Part shown: positions 1 to 11,400 of the stretch, piece by piece
Numbering within the stretch: the stretch's first letter is position 1
Layout: every line of letters starts with the position of its first letter
NCBI RefSeq assembly: GCF_028280385.1
Contig: NZ_JANQLX010000016.1
Span: 1-64,000, forward strand
Source of the DNA: Allomuricauda sp.
GTDB lineage: Bacteria; Bacteroidota; Bacteroidia; Flavobacteriales; Flavobacteriaceae
Direction: 5' to 3'
Length of the DNA stretch: 64,000 nucleotides
Notes under the pieces: generated by a model
Database searches by the model: none
Seen by the model: only the letters and a program-made list of their open reading frames with translations
What the model was told of the DNA's origin: nothing
Program-made: the position numbers and the translations under genes

Positions 1-1026
1 CGGGTCGTCGATCTCGTCGTTCACGTCATAGCCGTCGTCAACATCCGAGCCCTCGTAGCCGTCGTCAAGGCCGTCGTTGTCCGTGTCCGTGCCCGTGAAC
101 GCCTGGTCGGGCTGGCCGTCAAAGTCAAAGTCGTTCCCCTCGTTGTTGTCCGGGACAAGGTCGTTGTCCGAGTCGTCGTCCAGATAGTCCGGTTCGTCCG
201 TTCCGTCAGTGTTTTCAGGGGTTATGCCTTCATTACCGCTTCCTTCATAGGCATTATCCAAACCATCTTTATCGTCATCATATCCTGTTGGAGGAATATA
301 GCCGGCAGTTGTTTGTCCTTCCACATTATCAGGTATACCATCATCATCTGAATCGATATCCCGGAAGTTTTTTACACCATCTTGGTCTGAATCAACTGGG
401 GTAATACCTCCACAGCTACCTGGAGTTTCTTCATAGGCATCATCCAGACCATTGCCATCTTTATCTTTTCCAGATGGCGGAACATAGGCATCCCAAGGTT
501 GGGATTCAATATTGTCCAATATGCCATCGTTGTCTGAATCTATATCCCTGTAATCGGGAATTGAGTCGCCATCGGTATCCACTGGTCGCAGGCCATCACA
601 GCTACCGGGAATCTCCTCATAGGCATCGTCCAAACCGTTTTTGTCCTTGTCCTTTCCGGATGGGGGAATGTATCCATGGGTTGACTGCCCTTCAATGTTG
701 TCTATGATACCATCATCATCGGAATCCACATCCAAATAATCTGGAATACCGTCACCATCCGTATCCGTAGGATTTGTCCAACATTTGTTGTCGCCATCAT
801 AATTTTTATCCTCAACGGTATCAATAATACCGTCATTGTCATCATCCACATCTTTATCATCTCTGATACCATCTCCATCAGTATCAGGATAATACACCAT
901 TTCCACAATAGCGGGACTTGGGACACTATCAAAAGAAGTAAGTGAAAAATAGCAGGTAAGGGCTATCAGTGAAAAAAGGAAATATGCTACCTTTTTCTTA
1001 AGGTATAAGAAAGTAAAATTTTCCAT
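1..1026 (-). CDS. Thrombospondin type 3 repeat protein, N-terminal part (C-terminus outside window)
   Basis: Reading down the minus strand from the ATG at 1026 gives 342 codons without a stop to the window edge. Residues about 11-31 are a hydrophobic signal peptide or anchor. After residue 48 the protein consists of acidic DxDxDG(I/L)xD motifs typical of thrombospondin type 3 calcium-binding repeats. Three long units of 62, 62 and 61 residues occupy residues 88-149, 150-211 and 212-272, the first two with a PGSC motif near their end. Such proteins in Flavobacteriaceae are usually large and exported, often with a C-terminal sorting domain, which cannot be seen here. From residue 273 on the codons become very GC-rich (GAC, GGC, ACG), unlike the rest of the gene. 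The specific function is unknown. Confidence 0.85.
   Translation of the reverse strand, partial: MENFTFLYLKKKVAYFLFSLIALTCYFSLTSFDSVPSPAIVEMVYYPDTDGDGIRDDKDVDDDNDGIIDTVEDKNYDGDNKCWTNPTDTDGDGIPDYLDVDSDDDGIIDNIEGQSTHGYIPPSGKDKDKNGLDDAYEEIPGSCDGLRPVDTDGDSIPDYRDIDSDNDGILDNIESQPWDAYVPPSGKDKDGNGLDDAYEETPGSCGGITPVDSDQDGVKNFRDIDSDDDGIPDNVEGQTTAGYIPPTGYDDDKDGLDNAYEGSGNEGITPENTDGTDEPDYLDDDSDNDLVPDNNEGNDFDFDGQPDQAFTGTDTDNDGLDDGYEGSDVDDGYDVNDEIDDP
211..765 (-). repeat. Three tandem 62/62/61-residue Ca-binding repeat units
   Basis: Coding repeats inside the thrombospondin type 3 protein: 765-580, 579-394 and 393-211. Each begins with D(T/S)D(G/Q)D, contains a D(V/I)DSD(D/N)DG core, a (Y/V)(I/V)PP segment and a DxxGLD(D/N)AYE segment. 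The third unit is one residue shorter and lacks the PGSC motif. Confidence 0.85.
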
Positions 1027-1417
1027 AATGATAGTTTTGGTCAACTTATCACCATGGCATAGTGTTCCAGTGCAAGTAAGAAAATGGGGCTTTTCTTTAC
1101 TTAATGTGGTTTTTCAGCTTCTAAACTGATTTACCTCAAGGCATAATTAGTGCATTTGACGTGCACGACCTATTTTAATCGACAAAAGGCATATTCCTTG
1201 TCATTATTAACCACATATATTTATACGAACAGATTTTGTCTTTAGATTTTTAACAGACAAAAAACAGCTATTTTTCACGTGGGAAAATTACTTTAGTTTT
1301 TGCTTTTAGAGGCCACTTTTTGATATTTTTTGTTGTTAAACTTCTAACATTTGGCTTTATAGGATTTTAAAGGTTCCAAAACGCGGAAAACCCCTATTTT
1401 TGCGCAAATTTTAGTCG
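1027..1417. other. AT-rich intergenic region between divergent genes
   Basis: This 391-bp stretch separates the thrombospondin-repeat gene (minus) from prfC (plus). It is AT-rich with no ORF of note. A -7-like box for prfC lies at its right end. I see no tRNA, no strong inverted repeat and no clear promoter for the minus-strand gene. Confidence 0.6.
1395..1402 (+). promoter_or_regulatory. Probable prfC -7 box (TATTTTTG)
   Basis: TATTTTTG matches the Bacteroidota -7 consensus TAnnTTTG and lies 15 bp before the prfC ATG. No convincing TTTG/TTG -33 box is present at the usual spacing. Confidence 0.5.
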
Positions 1418-3010
1418 ATGGACTTTGAAAAGGAAATAGCTAAAAGGAGAACATTTGGAATTATCTCCCACCCTGATGCTGGAAAAACCACCCTAACTGA
1501 AAAATTGTTGTTGTTTGGGGGTGCCATCCAAGAGGCTGGCGCTGTGAAAAACAACAAAATCAAGAAATCGGCCACAAGTGACTTTATGGAAATTGAGCGT
1601 CAGCGTGGTATTTCGGTTGCCACTTCTGTCCTGGCCTTTCTTTACAAAGACAAAAAAATCAATATTCTGGATACCCCTGGGCACAAGGATTTTGCAGAGG
1701 ATACCTTTAGAACCTTGACCGCAGTGGACAGTGTTATCGTGGTGATCGATGTTGCCAAAGGGGTGGAGGAACAAACGGAAAAGTTGGTAGAGGTGTGCCG
1801 CATGCGGAACATTCCCATGATTGTCTTTATCAACAAATTGGACCGAGAGGGAAAGGATGCCTTTGACCTATTGGATGAAGTGGAGCAAAAACTGGGTCTT
1901 TCGGTGACTCCGCTAAGCTTTCCTATTGGAATGGGCTACGACTTCAAGGGCATCTACAACATCTTTGAAAAAAACATCAATTTGTTTAGCGGCAACAGCA
2001 AGCAAAATATTGAAGAGACCATTGCTTTTAACGACATTGACAATCCAGAGTTGGAACATATTATCGGGGAGGCCTCAGCGATGGAACTTCGCGATAATTT
2101 AGAGTTGGTTGAAGGTGTTTATCCGGATTTTGACAAGGAGCGCTACTTGAACGGAACGCAACAGCCTGTGTTCTTTGGGTCTGCATTAAACAATTTCGGG
2201 GTAAGGGAACTCTTGGATTGCTTTATTGATATTGCTCCTGCCCCACGTGCTAAAATGGCCGAAGAACGTCTGGTGAAATCCCATGAGAAGGATTTCTCTG
2301 GATTTGTTTTTAAAATCCATGCCAACATGGACCCCAAGCACCGGGACCGACTTGCGTTTGTAAAAATTGTTTCGGGAACTTTTGAGCGTAACAAACCATA
2401 TCTACACGTTAGACAGGACAAAAAATTGAAGTTTTCAAGTCCGAATGCGTTTTTTGCTGAAAAAAAGGAAATCGTGGATGTTTCTTTCCCTGGAGACATT
2501 GTGGGACTCCATGATACTGGAAATTTTAAGATCGGTGATACCTTGACCAATGGCGAAAAACTGAACTATAAGGGCATTCCCAGTTTTTCACCGGAACATT
2601 TTAGGTATATCAACAATGCCGACCCCATGAAGGCAAAGCAGCTTTATAAGGGTATCGATCAATTGATGGACGAAGGGGTGGCCCAATTGTTTACCTTGGA
2701 GCTGAACGGAAGAAAAGTAATCGGCACGGTGGGTGCCCTTCAATATGAGGTAATACAATACCGATTGGAGCATGAATACGGTGCTAAATGTACCTATGAA
2801 AACTTTCCGGTCCACAAGGCCTGTTGGGTAGCGGCTGAGGATCCAAACAATGAGGAGTTCATAGAATTCAAAAGGGTAAAGCAGAAGTTTTTAGCGCAGG
2901 ACAAACGAGGGCAACTAGTGTTTTTGGCCGATTCTGCTTTTTCTTTGCAAATGACCCAACAAAAGTACCCCACCGTTAAACTGCGTTTTACTTCGGAAGC
3001 TACGGAATAG
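1418..3010 (+). CDS. prfC: Peptide chain release factor 3
   Basis: 530 residues, the normal length of RF3, a translational GTPase that removes RF1/RF2 from the ribosome after peptide release. The GTPase motifs are visible: G1 SHPDAGKTT at residues 17-25, the G2 region RGIS at 63-66, G3 DTPGH at 85-89 and G4 NKLD at 139-142. The remainder is an EF-G-like domain 2 followed by the RF3-specific C-terminal domain. The ATG at 1418 follows a TAnnTTTG box. It appears monocistronic, with about 100 bp to the next gene. Confident assignment; distinguished from EF-G by length and the RF3-type G1 sequence. Confidence 0.96.
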   Translation: MDFEKEIAKRRTFGIISHPDAGKTTLTEKLLLFGGAIQEAGAVKNNKIKKSATSDFMEIERQRGISVATSVLAFLYKDKKINILDTPGHKDFAEDTFRTLTAVDSVIVVIDVAKGVEEQTEKLVEVCRMRNIPMIVFINKLDREGKDAFDLLDEVEQKLGLSVTPLSFPIGMGYDFKGIYNIFEKNINLFSGNSKQNIEETIAFNDIDNPELEHIIGEASAMELRDNLELVEGVYPDFDKERYLNGTQQPVFFGSALNNFGVRELLDCFIDIAPAPRAKMAEERLVKSHEKDFSGFVFKIHANMDPKHRDRLAFVKIVSGTFERNKPYLHVRQDKKLKFSSPNAFFAEKKEIVDVSFPGDIVGLHDTGNFKIGDTLTNGEKLNYKGIPSFSPEHFRYINNADPMKAKQLYKGIDQLMDEGVAQLFTLELNGRKVIGTVGALQYEVIQYRLEHEYGAKCTYENFPVHKACWVAAEDPNNEEFIEFKRVKQKFLAQDKRGQLVFLADSAFSLQMTQQKYPTVKLRFTSEATE

Positions 3011-3075
3011 GAGAATATTTGGCATAGTTCTCACGTATTCAGGGTATTGGAATCGTTTTAGAAGTTTTTTTGTAC

Positions 3076-3097
3076 TTTATTGGCCGTAACCAATAAA
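3076..3097 (+). other. Hairpin just upstream of the membrane protein gene
   Basis: An 8-bp perfect stem (3076-3083 with 3090-3097, TTTATTGG/CCAATAAA) with a 6-nt loop lies 10 bp before the ATG at 3108. It could be a 5' mRNA hairpin or part of the prfC 3' end. No T-run follows directly. Confidence 0.4.
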
Positions 3098-3107
3098 AAC
3101 TTTTCTT

Positions 3108-3539
3108 ATGTCCGATTCAAACAAACCGCCCATCTGGTTTTGGATAGTGAGTGTGCTTTTGCTATTATGGAACCTTTCCGGGGTGTATAGTTACTTAAAC
3201 ACCAAGTTTAACCAGATTGAAATTTTAGAATCCATGACCCAGCCCCAACGGGAAATATTTGAGAGTATTCCGGCTTGGGCCACTGCTATGTTTGCCATTG
3301 CTGTATTTTCTGGAACCATAGCCTCGGTAGGGCTGCTATTCCGAAAAAAATGGGCCCACACCTTGTTTATGGTATCTTTAATAGCTGCCATTGCCCAATT
3401 TATCAATTGGTTATTCATTCAAAATGCGGCAGAGGCTTTTGGCAGTAGTGCCTATACCATGCCCATCATTGTTACAGTCATCGGGATCTTTCAAATCTTC
3501 TTTGCAAAAAAGGGAATTCAGAAAGGTTGGCTGGCATAA
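3108..3539 (+). CDS. Small four-helix membrane protein, unknown function
   Basis: 143 residues with four predicted membrane helices at roughly residues 10-30, 58-78, 85-105 and 115-135, and a short polar loop after the first helix. Similar small proteins are common in Flavobacteriia and are sometimes labelled sugar transporter, but nothing in the sequence supports a transport role. It stands alone between prfC and a bidirectional terminator. The ATG at 3108 is the only good start and immediately precedes polar residues and the first helix. Function unknown. Confidence 0.75.
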   Translation: MSDSNKPPIWFWIVSVLLLLWNLSGVYSYLNTKFNQIEILESMTQPQREIFESIPAWATAMFAIAVFSGTIASVGLLFRKKWAHTLFMVSLIAAIAQFINWLFIQNAAEAFGSSAYTMPIIVTVIGIFQIFFAKKGIQKGWLA

Positions 3540-3566
3540 GTTTAAGTCCTATTACAACAAAATAAA

Positions 3567-3592
3567 AAAACCGGACGTTCGTCCGGTTTTTA
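3567..3592. terminator. Bidirectional intrinsic terminator
   Basis: A perfect 6-bp GC-rich stem CCGGAC/GTCCGG (3571-3576, 3581-3586) with a GTTC loop is flanked by A-rich sequence on the left and TTTTTATTTT on the right. It sits between the convergent genes ending at 3539 (plus) and 3595 (minus) and can serve both. Confidence 0.85.
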
Positions 3593-3594
3593 TT

Positions 3595-3906
3595 TTATGC
3601 TTCTCCTGTAGGACCAAAATTCAATGGAATAGGAGGTTGCTCGTAGTCTTTTATCGTTCCGTGAGCCTTTTCAAAGCGAGCCACGTTGTCGTTCAATGCC
3701 TTGAGGAATTTTTTGGCATGTTGTGGTGTCAACACAATTCTGCTCTTTACCTTGGCCTTCGGAGCTCCAGGCATCATGCTAATAAAATCTACCACAAATT
3801 CCGAGACCGAATGATTTATGATGGCCAAATTGGAATAAATCCCCTCCGCCGTTTTTTCATCCAGTTCTATGTTGATTTGTTTTTGGTTCTTGTCGTTTTC
3901 AGCCAT
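3595..3906 (-). CDS. DUF3467 family protein
   Basis: 103 residues matching the DUF3467 pattern: an N-terminal Q(I)NIELDEKTAEGIYSNL segment, a central F(V)xDF(I)xMMPGAP segment, then a KSRIVLTPxHAKxF motif and a short Pro-rich tail. The family is widespread in Bacteroidota and has no established biochemical role. It lies directly downstream of rpoC on the same strand in flavobacterial fashion, but here it is separated by a terminator at 4092-4117, so it probably has its own promoter. The ATG at 3906 is the natural start. Confidence 0.85.
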   Translation of the reverse strand: MAENDKNQKQINIELDEKTAEGIYSNLAIINHSVSEFVVDFISMMPGAPKAKVKSRIVLTPQHAKKFLKALNDNVARFEKAHGTIKDYEQPPIPLNFGPTGEA

Positions 3907-3952
3907 TTTGAATTTTGATTATTGCATTCGGTAATATTTCAAAGTCAGGTTT

Positions 3953-4036
3953 CGTCACCCTGCACTTGATTCAGGGTCTCACTCAATACCAATTGTTTAC
4001 TATCCGATGAGATTCCAAAACAAGTTCAGTATGACG
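3953..4036. repeat. Imperfect inverted repeat, REP/MITE-like
   Basis: Two 29-nt arms (3953-3981 and 4008-4036) are reverse complements at 21 of 29 positions, beginning with CGTCA and ending with TCTCA, around a 26-nt AT-rich centre. The words ACTTG and GTTC recur in other intergenic palindromes of this window (for example 17028-17042). I read it as a dispersed palindromic repeat; its copy number cannot be seen here. Confidence 0.6.
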
Positions 4037-4091
4037 CTCTAATCTATAAATTTAATCTAAACGGATTGTGATTCAAGTTATTAAAAAGAAA

Positions 4092-4117
4092 AAACCCTGA
4101 CATTGCTGTCAGGGTTT
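4092..4117 (-). terminator. Intrinsic terminator of the rpoBC operon
   Basis: An 11-bp perfect stem (4092-4102 with 4107-4117) has a 4-nt loop. On the minus strand it is followed by TTTCTTTTT. It begins about 6 bp after the rpoC stop codon and closes the ribosomal protein / RNA polymerase operon. Confidence 0.92.
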
Positions 4118-4122
4118 GTGTA

Positions 4123-7100
4123 TTAGAATTTGAATTCCTCTTTCCGGGCCATGATCTCATCATACTCCTCTTTCGAGCCAACGATGATGCTATCGTAATC
4201 CCTCATACCGGTACCGGCAGGAATCTTATGTCCAACTATGACATTCTCCTTCAAGCCCTCCAAGGTATCTACCTTACCGCTAACGGCGGCTTCGTTCAAT
4301 ACTTTAGTGGTTTCCTGGAAGGAAGCCGCGGAGATAAAGGACTTCGTCTGCAAGGAAGCTCTTGTAATTCCTTGAAGTATTGGCGTTGCGGTGGCCGCTA
4401 CTGCGTCACGTGCCGTTACCAACGTCTTGTCCTCTCTTCTCAAAATAGAGTTTTCATCCCTCAATGCGCGGGCAGAAATAATCTGTCCAGGCTTCAAGTT
4501 TTCAGAATCCCCTGCATCTTCCACGACCTTCTGACCGAAAATCTCATCGTTTTCACGGATAAAGTCATCCTTGTGAACCAACTGGTTCTCCAAGAAAGTA
4601 GTATCTCCAGAATCCTCAATGCGCACTTTACGCATCATCTGACGAACCACAACCTCAAAGTGCTTGTCATTGATCTTTACCCCTTGCAAACGGTATACTT
4701 CCTGAACTTCGTTCACCAAGTATTGTTGTACTGCAGATGGGCCCTTGATCGCCAAGATATCCTCAGGAGTGATGGAACCATCAGACAATGGCATCCCTGC
4801 ACGAACATAATCGTTCTCCTGGACCAAAATCTGGTTGGACAGTTTCACCAAGTACTTCTTGATCTCACCTGATTTGGCTTCGATGATGATCTCACGGTTA
4901 CCCCTCTTGATTTTACCGAAGGAAACAACTCCATCAATCTCAGAAACCACGGCTGGGTTAGATGGGTTACGCGCTTCGAAAAGCTCGGTCACCCTTGGAA
5001 GACCACCGGTAATATCACCTGCTTTTGCAGACTTACGAGGAATCTTCACCAAAATCTTACCTTCCTTGATTTTCTCACCATCGTCCACCATCAAGTGGGA
5101 ACCAACGGGTAAGTTGTATGATCGCAAAGTTTCTCCTTTACCATCTTTGATCAACAAGGTTGGAATCAATTTCTTGTTCCTTGATTCGGAAATTACTTTC
5201 TCCTGGAATCCGGTCTGTTCATCTATTTCTACTTGATAGGTAACCCCTTGCTCAATATTCTCATAGGCAATCTGACCCGTGAACTCGGAAACGATAACCC
5301 CGTTATATGGATCCCACTGGCAAATTACGGTACCAGGTTTGATCTTGGCCCCATTCTTTACGAACAACTGTGAACCATAAGGTATGTTGTTGGTACTTAA
5401 AGTGATTCCAGTATTGGCATCCACCACCTTGATTTCAGAAGTTCTGGAAATTACAATATTGGCTTTTTCTCCCTCACTGTTCTCTCCAACAACTGTTCTT
5501 AAATCTTCAATCTCGGCAATACCTTCAAACTTGGCTTCCAGTTTGTTATCCTCTGAAATATTCCCAGCAATACCACCTACGTGGAATGTACGCAGTGTAA
5601 GCTGTGTACCAGGTTCACCAATGGACTGGGCAGCAACCACACCAACAGCTTCACCTCGTTGTACCATCTTATTGGTAGCAAGGTTTCTTCCGTAACATTT
5701 GGCACAGATCCCTTTAGGCGCTTCACAAGTCAATGCGGAACGCACTTCAATCTTCTCGATCGGTGCAGCGTTTATTTTCTTGACATCGGCCTCGGAAATT
5801 TCCTGGCCAGCAGAAAGCAACAGCTCCTCAGTTAGAGGATTATATACGTCATGCAGTGAAACCCTACCAAGGATTCTTTCTCCCAAGGTCTCCACTACTT
5901 CTTCATTTTTCTTCAAGGCTTCCACCTCAATACCGCGCAGGGTACCACAATCCTCGATGTTGATGATCACATCTTGGGAAACATCCACCAAACGACGTGT
6001 TAGGTAACCTGCATCCGCCGTTTTCAAAGCGGTATCCGCAAGACCTTTACGCGCACCGTGGGTAGAGATAAAGTATTCCAAAATGGATAATCCTTCCTTA
6101 AAGTTGGAAAGAATCGGGTTTTCAATAATCTCACCACCCCCGGCTGTTGATTTTTTCGGTTTGGCCATCAGACCACGCATACCGGTCAACTGTCGAATCT
6201 GCTCTTTGGAACCCCTTGCCCCAGAATCCAACATCATATATACTGAGTTGAACCCTTGTTGATCTTCACGGATTCGCTTCATGGCCAATTCCGTCAACAT
6301 GGCGTTCGTGGAAGTCCAAACGTCAATTACCTGATTGTAACGTTCGTTGTTGGTGATCAGACCCATATTATAGTTCATCATAATACCATCAACCTGCTCA
6401 TTGGCATCATTGATCATATCATGCTTTTCTGGTGGAATGATGATATCTCCCAAACTGAAGGACAAACCTCCTTTAAAGGCGAATTCATATCCCATGGTCT
6501 TGATCTTGTCCAAGAACTCTGCAGTGGTAGGAACATCGGTTACCGCCAAGATATCCCCGATAATATTTCTCAAGGATTTCTTGTTCAATACGGTATTGAT
6601 ATAACCGGCCTGCTCTGGTACCACACTGTTGAACAACACACGTCCAACAGTAGTTTCAATAATCTGGTTGACCAACTCTCCCTCATCGTTAAAGTCCTTG
6701 GCACGAACCTTAATGCCCGCGTTCAAGTCCACTTTACCTTCATTGAAGGCAATTTCCACCTCTTCCGCAGAGTAGAAGGTCAAGCCTTCTCCTTTAACAG
6801 GAACTTCTTTGGTAGATTTTCTTTCCTTGGTCATATAGTACAATCCCAATACCATATCCTGGGACGGAACGGTAATTGGCGAACCGTTGGCCGGGTTCAA
6901 GATATTCTGGGATGCCAACATCAACAGTTGTGCTTCCAAAATAGCCTCTGGACCCAGCGGTAGGTGCACAGCCATCTGGTCCCCATCAAAATCCGCGTTA
7001 AATGCGGTACAAGCCAATGGGTGCAAACGGATAGCTTTACCTTCAATCAGTTTGGGTTGGAAAGCTTGGATACCCAACCTGTGCAAGGTGGGGGCCCGGT

Positions 7101-8421
7101 TCAATAGTACCGGATGTCCTTTAAGGACGTTTTCCAAGATATCCCAAACTACAGGTTCTTTCTTGTCTATGATCTTTTTGGCCGATTTCACCGTTTTTAC
7201 AATTCCTCTTTCAATCAGTTTTCTGATGACGAAAGGCTTGTAAAGTTCAGCAGCCATATCTTTTGGTAGACCACATTCGTACAATTTCATTTCCGGTCCA
7301 ACCACAATTACGGAACGGGCGGAGTAATCCACACGTTTACCCAATAGGTTCTGACGGAAACGGCCTTGCTTTCCTTTTAAGGAATCGGAAAGGGACTTCA
7401 ATGGTCTGTTTGATTCTGTTTTTACAGCGGAAGCTTTTCTTGTGTTATCAAACAAGGAGTCCACTGCTTCTTGGAGCATACGCTTCTCATTTCTCAAGAT
7501 CACCTCAGGTGCCTTGATTTCCATCAATCGCTTCAAACGATTGTTACGGATAATCACCCTACGGTACAGGTCATTCAAATCAGAAGTAGCAAAACGACCT
7601 CCATCCAATGGTACCAAGGGACGCAATTCTGGTGGAATCACAGGAATCACCTTCATGATCATCCACTCTGGATTGTTTTCCCGGTTTCCTTGCGACTCGC
7701 GCAAAGCCTCAACGACCTGAAGTCTCTTAAGAGCCTCCGTTTTACGCTGTTTGGAGGTTTCGGTATTTGCCTTATGTCTCAACTCATAGGAAAGTTCCTC
7801 CAAGTCGATTCTTGACAATAGGTCAATCAAACACTCCGCACCCATTTTGGCCACAAACTTGTTGGGGTCCGTGTCCTCCAAGTATTGGTTCTCAGCTGGA
7901 AGCTCCTCAAGAATGTTCAGGTATTCCTCTTCGGTAAGGAAATCCATTTTGTTGATTTCCTCTCCTTCAGGTCCTTTGGCAAGACCTGGCTGGATCACCA
8001 CATACCTTTCGTAGTAGATGATCATATCCAACTTCTTGGAAGGTAATCCCAAGAGATAGCCTATTTTATTTGGAAGGGAACGGAAATACCAGATGTGGGC
8101 CACGGGAACCACCAAATTGATGTGTCCAACGCGATCTCTACGTACCTTTTTCTCCGTTACCTCAACACCACATCGGTCACAAACAATCCCACGATAACGA
8201 ATACGCTTGTACTTACCACAGGCACACTCATAATCCTTGACAGGACCAAAGATACGCTCACAGAACAATCCATCGCGCTCAGGTTTGTGCGTTCTATAGT
8301 TAATGGTTTCAGGTTTTAAAACCTCGCCACGGGATTCTGCCAAAATGGACTCCGGAGAGGCCAATCCGATGGAAATTTTGTCAAACCTTTTTGGTGCGTT
8401 ATTATCTTTTATTCTAGCCAT
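4123..8421 (-). CDS. rpoC: DNA-directed RNA polymerase subunit beta'
   Basis: 1432 residues, full length for a Bacteroidota beta' subunit. Visible hallmarks are the N-terminal zinc-binding cysteines (YECACGKYK ... CDRCGVEV), the catalytic Mg-binding motif NADFDGDQ in the active centre, the trigger-loop/bridge-helix region [17 protein letters not shown], and the second zinc cluster ([13 protein letters not shown]). It follows rpoB with a 43-bp gap and ends at a strong terminator. It carries the catalytic aspartates of RNA polymerase and works in the alpha2-beta-beta'-omega core enzyme. Confidence 0.99.
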   Translation of the reverse strand: MARIKDNNAPKRFDKISIGLASPESILAESRGEVLKPETINYRTHKPERDGLFCERIFGPVKDYECACGKYKRIRYRGIVCDRCGVEVTEKKVRRDRVGHINLVVPVAHIWYFRSLPNKIGYLLGLPSKKLDMIIYYERYVVIQPGLAKGPEGEEINKMDFLTEEEYLNILEELPAENQYLEDTDPNKFVAKMGAECLIDLLSRIDLEELSYELRHKANTETSKQRKTEALKRLQVVEALRESQGNRENNPEWMIMKVIPVIPPELRPLVPLDGGRFATSDLNDLYRRVIIRNNRLKRLMEIKAPEVILRNEKRMLQEAVDSLFDNTRKASAVKTESNRPLKSLSDSLKGKQGRFRQNLLGKRVDYSARSVIVVGPEMKLYECGLPKDMAAELYKPFVIRKLIERGIVKTVKSAKKIIDKKEPVVWDILENVLKGHPVLLNRAPTLHRLGIQAFQPKLIEGKAIRLHPLACTAFNADFDGDQMAVHLPLGPEAILEAQLLMLASQNILNPANGSPITVPSQDMVLGLYYMTKERKSTKEVPVKGEGLTFYSAEEVEIAFNEGKVDLNAGIKVRAKDFNDEGELVNQIIETTVGRVLFNSVVPEQAGYINTVLNKKSLRNIIGDILAVTDVPTTAEFLDKIKTMGYEFAFKGGLSFSLGDIIIPPEKHDMINDANEQVDGIMMNYNMGLITNNERYNQVIDVWTSTNAMLTELAMKRIREDQQGFNSVYMMLDSGARGSKEQIRQLTGMRGLMAKPKKSTAGGGEIIENPILSNFKEGLSILEYFISTHGARKGLADTALKTADAGYLTRRLVDVSQDVIINIEDCGTLRGIEVEALKKNEEVVETLGERILGRVSLHDVYNPLTEELLLSAGQEISEADVKKINAAPIEKIEVRSALTCEAPKGICAKCYGRNLATNKMVQRGEAVGVVAAQSIGEPGTQLTLRTFHVGGIAGNISEDNKLEAKFEGIAEIEDLRTVVGENSEGEKANIVISRTSEIKVVDANTGITLSTNNIPYGSQLFVKNGAKIKPGTVICQWDPYNGVIVSEFTGQIAYENIEQGVTYQVEIDEQTGFQEKVISESRNKKLIPTLLIKDGKGETLRSYNLPVGSHLMVDDGEKIKEGKILVKIPRKSAKAGDITGGLPRVTELFEARNPSNPAVVSEIDGVVSFGKIKRGNREIIIEAKSGEIKKYLVKLSNQILVQENDYVRAGMPLSDGSITPEDILAIKGPSAVQQYLVNEVQEVYRLQGVKINDKHFEVVVRQMMRKVRIEDSGDTTFLENQLVHKDDFIRENDEIFGQKVVEDAGDSENLKPGQIISARALRDENSILRREDKTLVTARDAVAATATPILQGITRASLQTKSFISAASFQETTKVLNEAAVSGKVDTLEGLKENVIVGHKIPAGTGMRDYDSIIVGSKEEYDEIMARKEEFKF

Positions 8422-8464
8422 AATGCTATGGAGATGATATGATTAAAAATGCTTTAAAACTTAA

Positions 8465-11400
8465 TTACTCTTCCAAACGGATATCCAAGCCCAATCCTTT
8501 AAGCTCGTGCATCAGTACATTGAAAGATTCTGGCAATCCAGGTTCTGGCATGGTCTCACCTTTTACGATGGACTCATAGGTCTTGGCCCTACCGATCACG
8601 TCATCCGACTTCACGGTCAAGATTTCACGCAATGTGGATGAAGCTCCATAGGCCTCTAGTGCCCAAACCTCCATCTCACCAAAACGCTGACCACCAAACT
8701 GTGCCTTACCACCCAACGGTTGTTGCGTGATCAAGGAGTATGGTCCTATAGATCTGGCGTGCATCTTATCGTCTACCATGTGACCCAATTTCAGCATATA
8801 GATCACACCTACGGTTGCTGCTTGGTCAAATCGCTGTCCGGTACCGCCATCATAAAGGTGGGTATGTCCAAATCTTGGTACCCCTGCTTCATCGGTAAGT
8901 TCATTGATTTGTTCCAAGGTGGCTCCGTCGAAAATCGGGGTCCCGTACTTGCGACCCAATTTTTGACCGGCCCAACCCAGCACCGTTTCATATATCTGAC
9001 CAATGTTCATCCTTGAAGGTACCCCAAGTGGGTTCAATACGATATCCACTGGTGTTCCATCTTCCAAGAATGGCATATCCTCTTGACGAACGATTCGGGC
9101 CACAATACCTTTGTTACCGTGACGCCCTGCCATTTTATCCCCAACTTTAAGCTTACGCTTTTTGGCGATATATACCTTGGCCAACTTCATGATACCTGCA
9201 GGAAGCTCATCCCCTACGGAGATGGTAAACTTGTCCCTTCTCAGATTCCCTTGAATATCGTTCAACTTGATCTTGTAGTTGTGTAACAAATCCGCTACCA
9301 ACGCATTGGTTTTGTCATCCGTTGTCCAGCTACCCCCTACCAAGTGGGCAAAATCGTCAACGGCATTCAACATTTTAATGGTGTATTTCTTTCCTTTTGG
9401 AAGTACTTCCTCACCTAAATCGTTGATCACGCCTTGTGAAGTCTTACCGTTGATCAATCCAAAGAGTTTTTCAATCAAAACATCTTTCAACTGTTGGAAT
9501 TTCACCTCATAGTCCATTTCCAATCTAGAAATGGCTTCTTTATCCTCAGAACGCTTACGCTTGTCCTTGATGGAACGGGAGAACAATTTCTTGTCGATCA
9601 CCACCCCTCTCAACGAAGGAGAAGCTTTCAAGGAAGCATCTTTTACATCACCCGCCTTGTCACCAAAGATGGCGCGCAACAATTTTTCTTCCGGAGTTGG
9701 ATCGGATTCCCCTTTTGGCGTAATCTTACCAATCAAGATATCACCGGGCTTTACTTCGGCACCAATACGGATCATACCGTACTCGTCCAAGTCCTTGGTT
9801 GCTTCCTCGGATACGTTTGGAATATCATTCGTCAATTCCTCAGCACCCAATTTGGTATCCCTAACTTCAAGGGCATACTCATCAATGTGGATGGAGGTGA
9901 AGATGTCCTCACGTACCACTTTTTCGGAAATCACGATGGCATCCTCAAAGTTGTACCCTTTCCAAGGCATGAAAGCTACCTTCATGTTTCTACCCAAGGC
10001 CAATTCACCTTTTTCAGTAGCATATCCTTCACAAAGCACCTGTCCTCTTTTTACCTTATCACCTTTTCTTACGATAGGCTTTAGGTTGATACTGGTACCT
10101 TGGTTGGTCTTTCTAAACTTCACCAAATCATAGGTCTTGGAATCTTCTTCGAAGCTTACCAAGCGCTCTTCTTCTGTTCTGGTATATTTTATGGTAATCT
10201 GCTGTGCATCCACATATTCCACAACACCATCTCCTTCGGCGTTGATCAATACCCTGGAATCGGTAGCTACCTGTCTTTCCAGACCTGTTCCAACGATTGG
10301 GGATTGTGGTCTTAACAATGGCACCGCTTGGCGCATCATGTTCGATCCCATCAACGCACGGTTCGCATCATCATGCTCCAAGAACGGAATCAAGGATGCA
10401 GAAATGGAAGCAATCTGGTTTGGTGCAACGTCAGTATAATTTACTTCGGAAGGATCAACAACAGGGAAATCACCTTCTTCACGGGCAATTACCTTATCGT
10501 CCTCTATCTTTCCTTTGGCATCCATAGGAATGTTTGCCTGGGCAATCTTCATTCCTTCTTCTTCCTCGGCACTTAGATAGGTATATTCCTTAGTGTCTAC
10601 TGTACCATTGGCTACCTTGCGGTATGGTGTTTCCAGGAAGCCCATTGGGTTTACCTTGGCAAACACGGAAAGGGAGGAAATCAAACCAATGTTTGGACCT
10701 TCCGGTGTCTCAATAGGACACAATCTTCCGTAATGGGTATAGTGAACGTCACGCACCTCGAAACCGGCTCTTTCACGGGAAAGACCACCTGGCCCAAGTG
10801 CGGACAATCTTCTTTTGTGCGTAATCTCGGCCAAGGGGTTGGTCTGATCCATGAACTGGGACAACTGGTTGGTTCCGAAGAAAGAATTGATCACGGAAGA
10901 CAAGGTCTTCGCGTTGATCAAATCAATCGGGGTAAATACCTCGTTGTCACGAACGTTCATACGCTCACGGATGGTACGGGCCATACGTGCCAAACCTACG
11001 CCAAACTGCTGTGACAATTGTTCACCCACAGTCCGTACACGACGGTTGGACAAGTGATCGATATCATCAATCTCCGCCTTGGAGTTGATCAACTCGATCA
11101 AGTATTTGATAATGGTAATGATATCTTCCTTGGTCAAGACCTGCTTGTCCATTCCGATGTCAAGACCCAGTTTTTTGTTCATTCGGTAACGTCCAACTTC
11201 ACCCAAGTTGTAACGTTGGTCGGAGAAGAACAATTTATCTATAATACCACGAGCTGTCTCTTCATCTGGCGGCTCAGCATTACGCAATTGCCTATAGATG
11301 TGTTCTACCGCTTCTTTTTCAGAGTTGGTAGGGTCTTTTTGCAAGGTATTGTGGATAATGGCATAATCAGACTGCGCATTGTTCTCCTTGTGCAGCAAAA

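Noticed and set aside
211..765. Regularly spaced repeats of about 186 bp, like a CRISPR or satellite array
   Set aside because: They are in-frame coding repeats of a Ca-binding protein with sequence drift in DNA and conserved acidic residues.
702..932. Minus-strand ORF of 76 residues rich in Met and Ile
   Set aside because: It is another frame of the thrombospondin-repeat gene, which has a signal peptide and repeats in its own frame.
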